Positions 5,488-6,029 of a DNA stretch of 6,029 nucleotides are shown one piece after another. Origin of the DNA: Bacteroidales bacterium (GTDB lineage Bacteria > Bacteroidota > Bacteroidia > Bacteroidales > JAADJA01); contig JAIOTR010000318.1 of assembly GCA_021106665.1 (NCBI GenBank), positions 1-6,029 on the forward strand, in the 5' to 3' direction. Position 1 is the stretch's first letter. Each line of letters starts with the position of its first letter. The notes beneath the pieces were generated by a model that was not told the DNA's origin, searched no databases, and saw nothing but the letters and a program-made list of their open reading frames with translations. A program made the position numbers and the translations under genes.

Positions 5488-6029
5488 GGGTATCTCCTTT
5501 CTCAGAGTCAAAAATATAACAGCGGCAATCATTATTAGGTTACTGATACCCAAGATACCCATATTTTCAACCTGCCTCGACAATTGACTACCAAGTATAT
5601 CCGGTGAATCCCCTCCATAACAGATCATTAATAAAACAAATCCTCCAATAAGAAAATAATTCTTTTTCAGGTAAACATACCAAAGCAAAATTGCAATTAT
5701 CGGAATGGATAATAAGAAATGCTGGTCATCAGTAATTATTAGGTTTGGTATTATAGCAATCAGCAAAAAGCAGTCAATGATCAGGTTAGCGTTTTGCATA
5801 CGGAAACCGGAATTGTTATTGTCACCGACTTGTTGATTTTTTAGCCAGAAATACAGGATGTATAGAAGAGATACCACGGCAATGGCATAATAGTGAAAGT
5901 TATCAGGTATGTCATGATAAATATAACGCCGGGTTAACGAGCCGAAAGTCTGGAAGCTTTCCAGTGCGCTGCTATGAGCCATCAGCTCTCCGAACCATTC
6001 CTTATGGATGGTAATGTTTTCTGTAACAC
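5464..6029 (-). CDS. C-terminal part of a multi-pass membrane protein, possibly GT87/DUF2029 type (5' end beyond the right edge)
   Basis: The frame is open from the right edge to a TGA at 5466-5464, giving 187 visible residues. The Met at 5982 is therefore probably internal, because the frame continues upstream as ENITIHKEWFGEL. After a polar stretch of about 45 residues come roughly five hydrophobic segments. Counted from the Met at 5982, these are at about 31-48, 66-83, 88-105, 109-122 and 141-160. A polar link (about 49-65, Asn-rich) follows the first. The helix layout and the TDDQHFLLSIPIIAILL stretch recall the C-terminal half of GT87/DUF2029 polyprenyl-phosphate-dependent glycosyltransferases, whose catalytic acidic residues lie in the missing N-terminal part. 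That family guess is weak, and another multi-pass envelope protein is possible. The gene is convergent with the SGNH hydrolase gene and overlaps its last codons. Confidence 0.7.
   Translation of the reverse strand, partial: VTENITIHKEWFGELMAHSSALESFQTFGSLTRRYIYHDIPDNFHYYAIAVVSLLYILYFWLKNQQVGDNNNSGFRMQNANLIIDCFLLIAIIPNLIITDDQHFLLSIPIIAILLWYVYLKKNYFLIGGFVLLMICYGGDSPDILGSQLSRQVENMGILGISNLIMIAAVIFLTLRKEIPLISLDKK

Noticed and set aside
5369..5587. Plus-strand open frame of 72 codons at the convergent junction
   Set aside because: It is an alternative frame over the end of the SGNH gene and the opposite strand of the membrane-protein gene, both of which have better support.

Overview
The window looks like a chromosomal fragment from a Bacteroidota (Bacteroidetes) bacterium. 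The DNA is AT-rich and Shine-Dalgarno signals are weak or absent. Two perfect matches to the phylum-specific -7 promoter box TAnnTTTG lie in the one divergent intergenic region. The gene content (serC, a short serA-like dehydrogenase, DUF1015, and a divergent LuxC-type acyl-CoA reductase) matches an arrangement I recall from this phylum. Species cannot be assigned from the sequence alone.

Left arm (1-3542, minus strand): a serine-biosynthesis cluster transcribed right to left. It runs serC (phosphoserine aminotransferase), then a serA-type dehydrogenase, then a small four-helix-bundle protein of the 23S-IVS/S23 family, then a DUF1015 protein that runs off the left edge. SerA would oxidise 3-phosphoglycerate and SerC would transaminate the product to phosphoserine. 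DUF1015 is an uncharacterised partner. The serA frame is broken by one in-frame TAG at codon 190, with the rest of the gene intact on both sides. This is the most striking anomaly in the window.

Centre (3543-3733): a 191-bp divergent intergenic region. It holds candidate promoters for both directions, a perfect 8-bp inverted repeat with a nested 6-bp inverted repeat between the two -7 boxes, and a degenerate 7-bp tandem repeat array. A second, different 7-bp array lies between serC and serA.

Right arm (3734-6029): a LuxC-family acyl-CoA reductase and a membrane-anchored SGNH hydrolase are joined by an ATGA stop/start overlap on the plus strand. The 3' end of a multi-pass membrane protein gene (possibly GT87/DUF2029 type) enters convergently from the right edge and overlaps the hydrolase gene by 24 bp.

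I found no mobile element, CRISPR array, tRNA or rRNA gene, and no clearly new defence-type system. The unexplained parts are the serA nonsense codon, the two-sided promoter palindrome, the heptamer arrays, and the roles of the DUF1015, four-helix-bundle and acyl-CoA reductase/SGNH genes.
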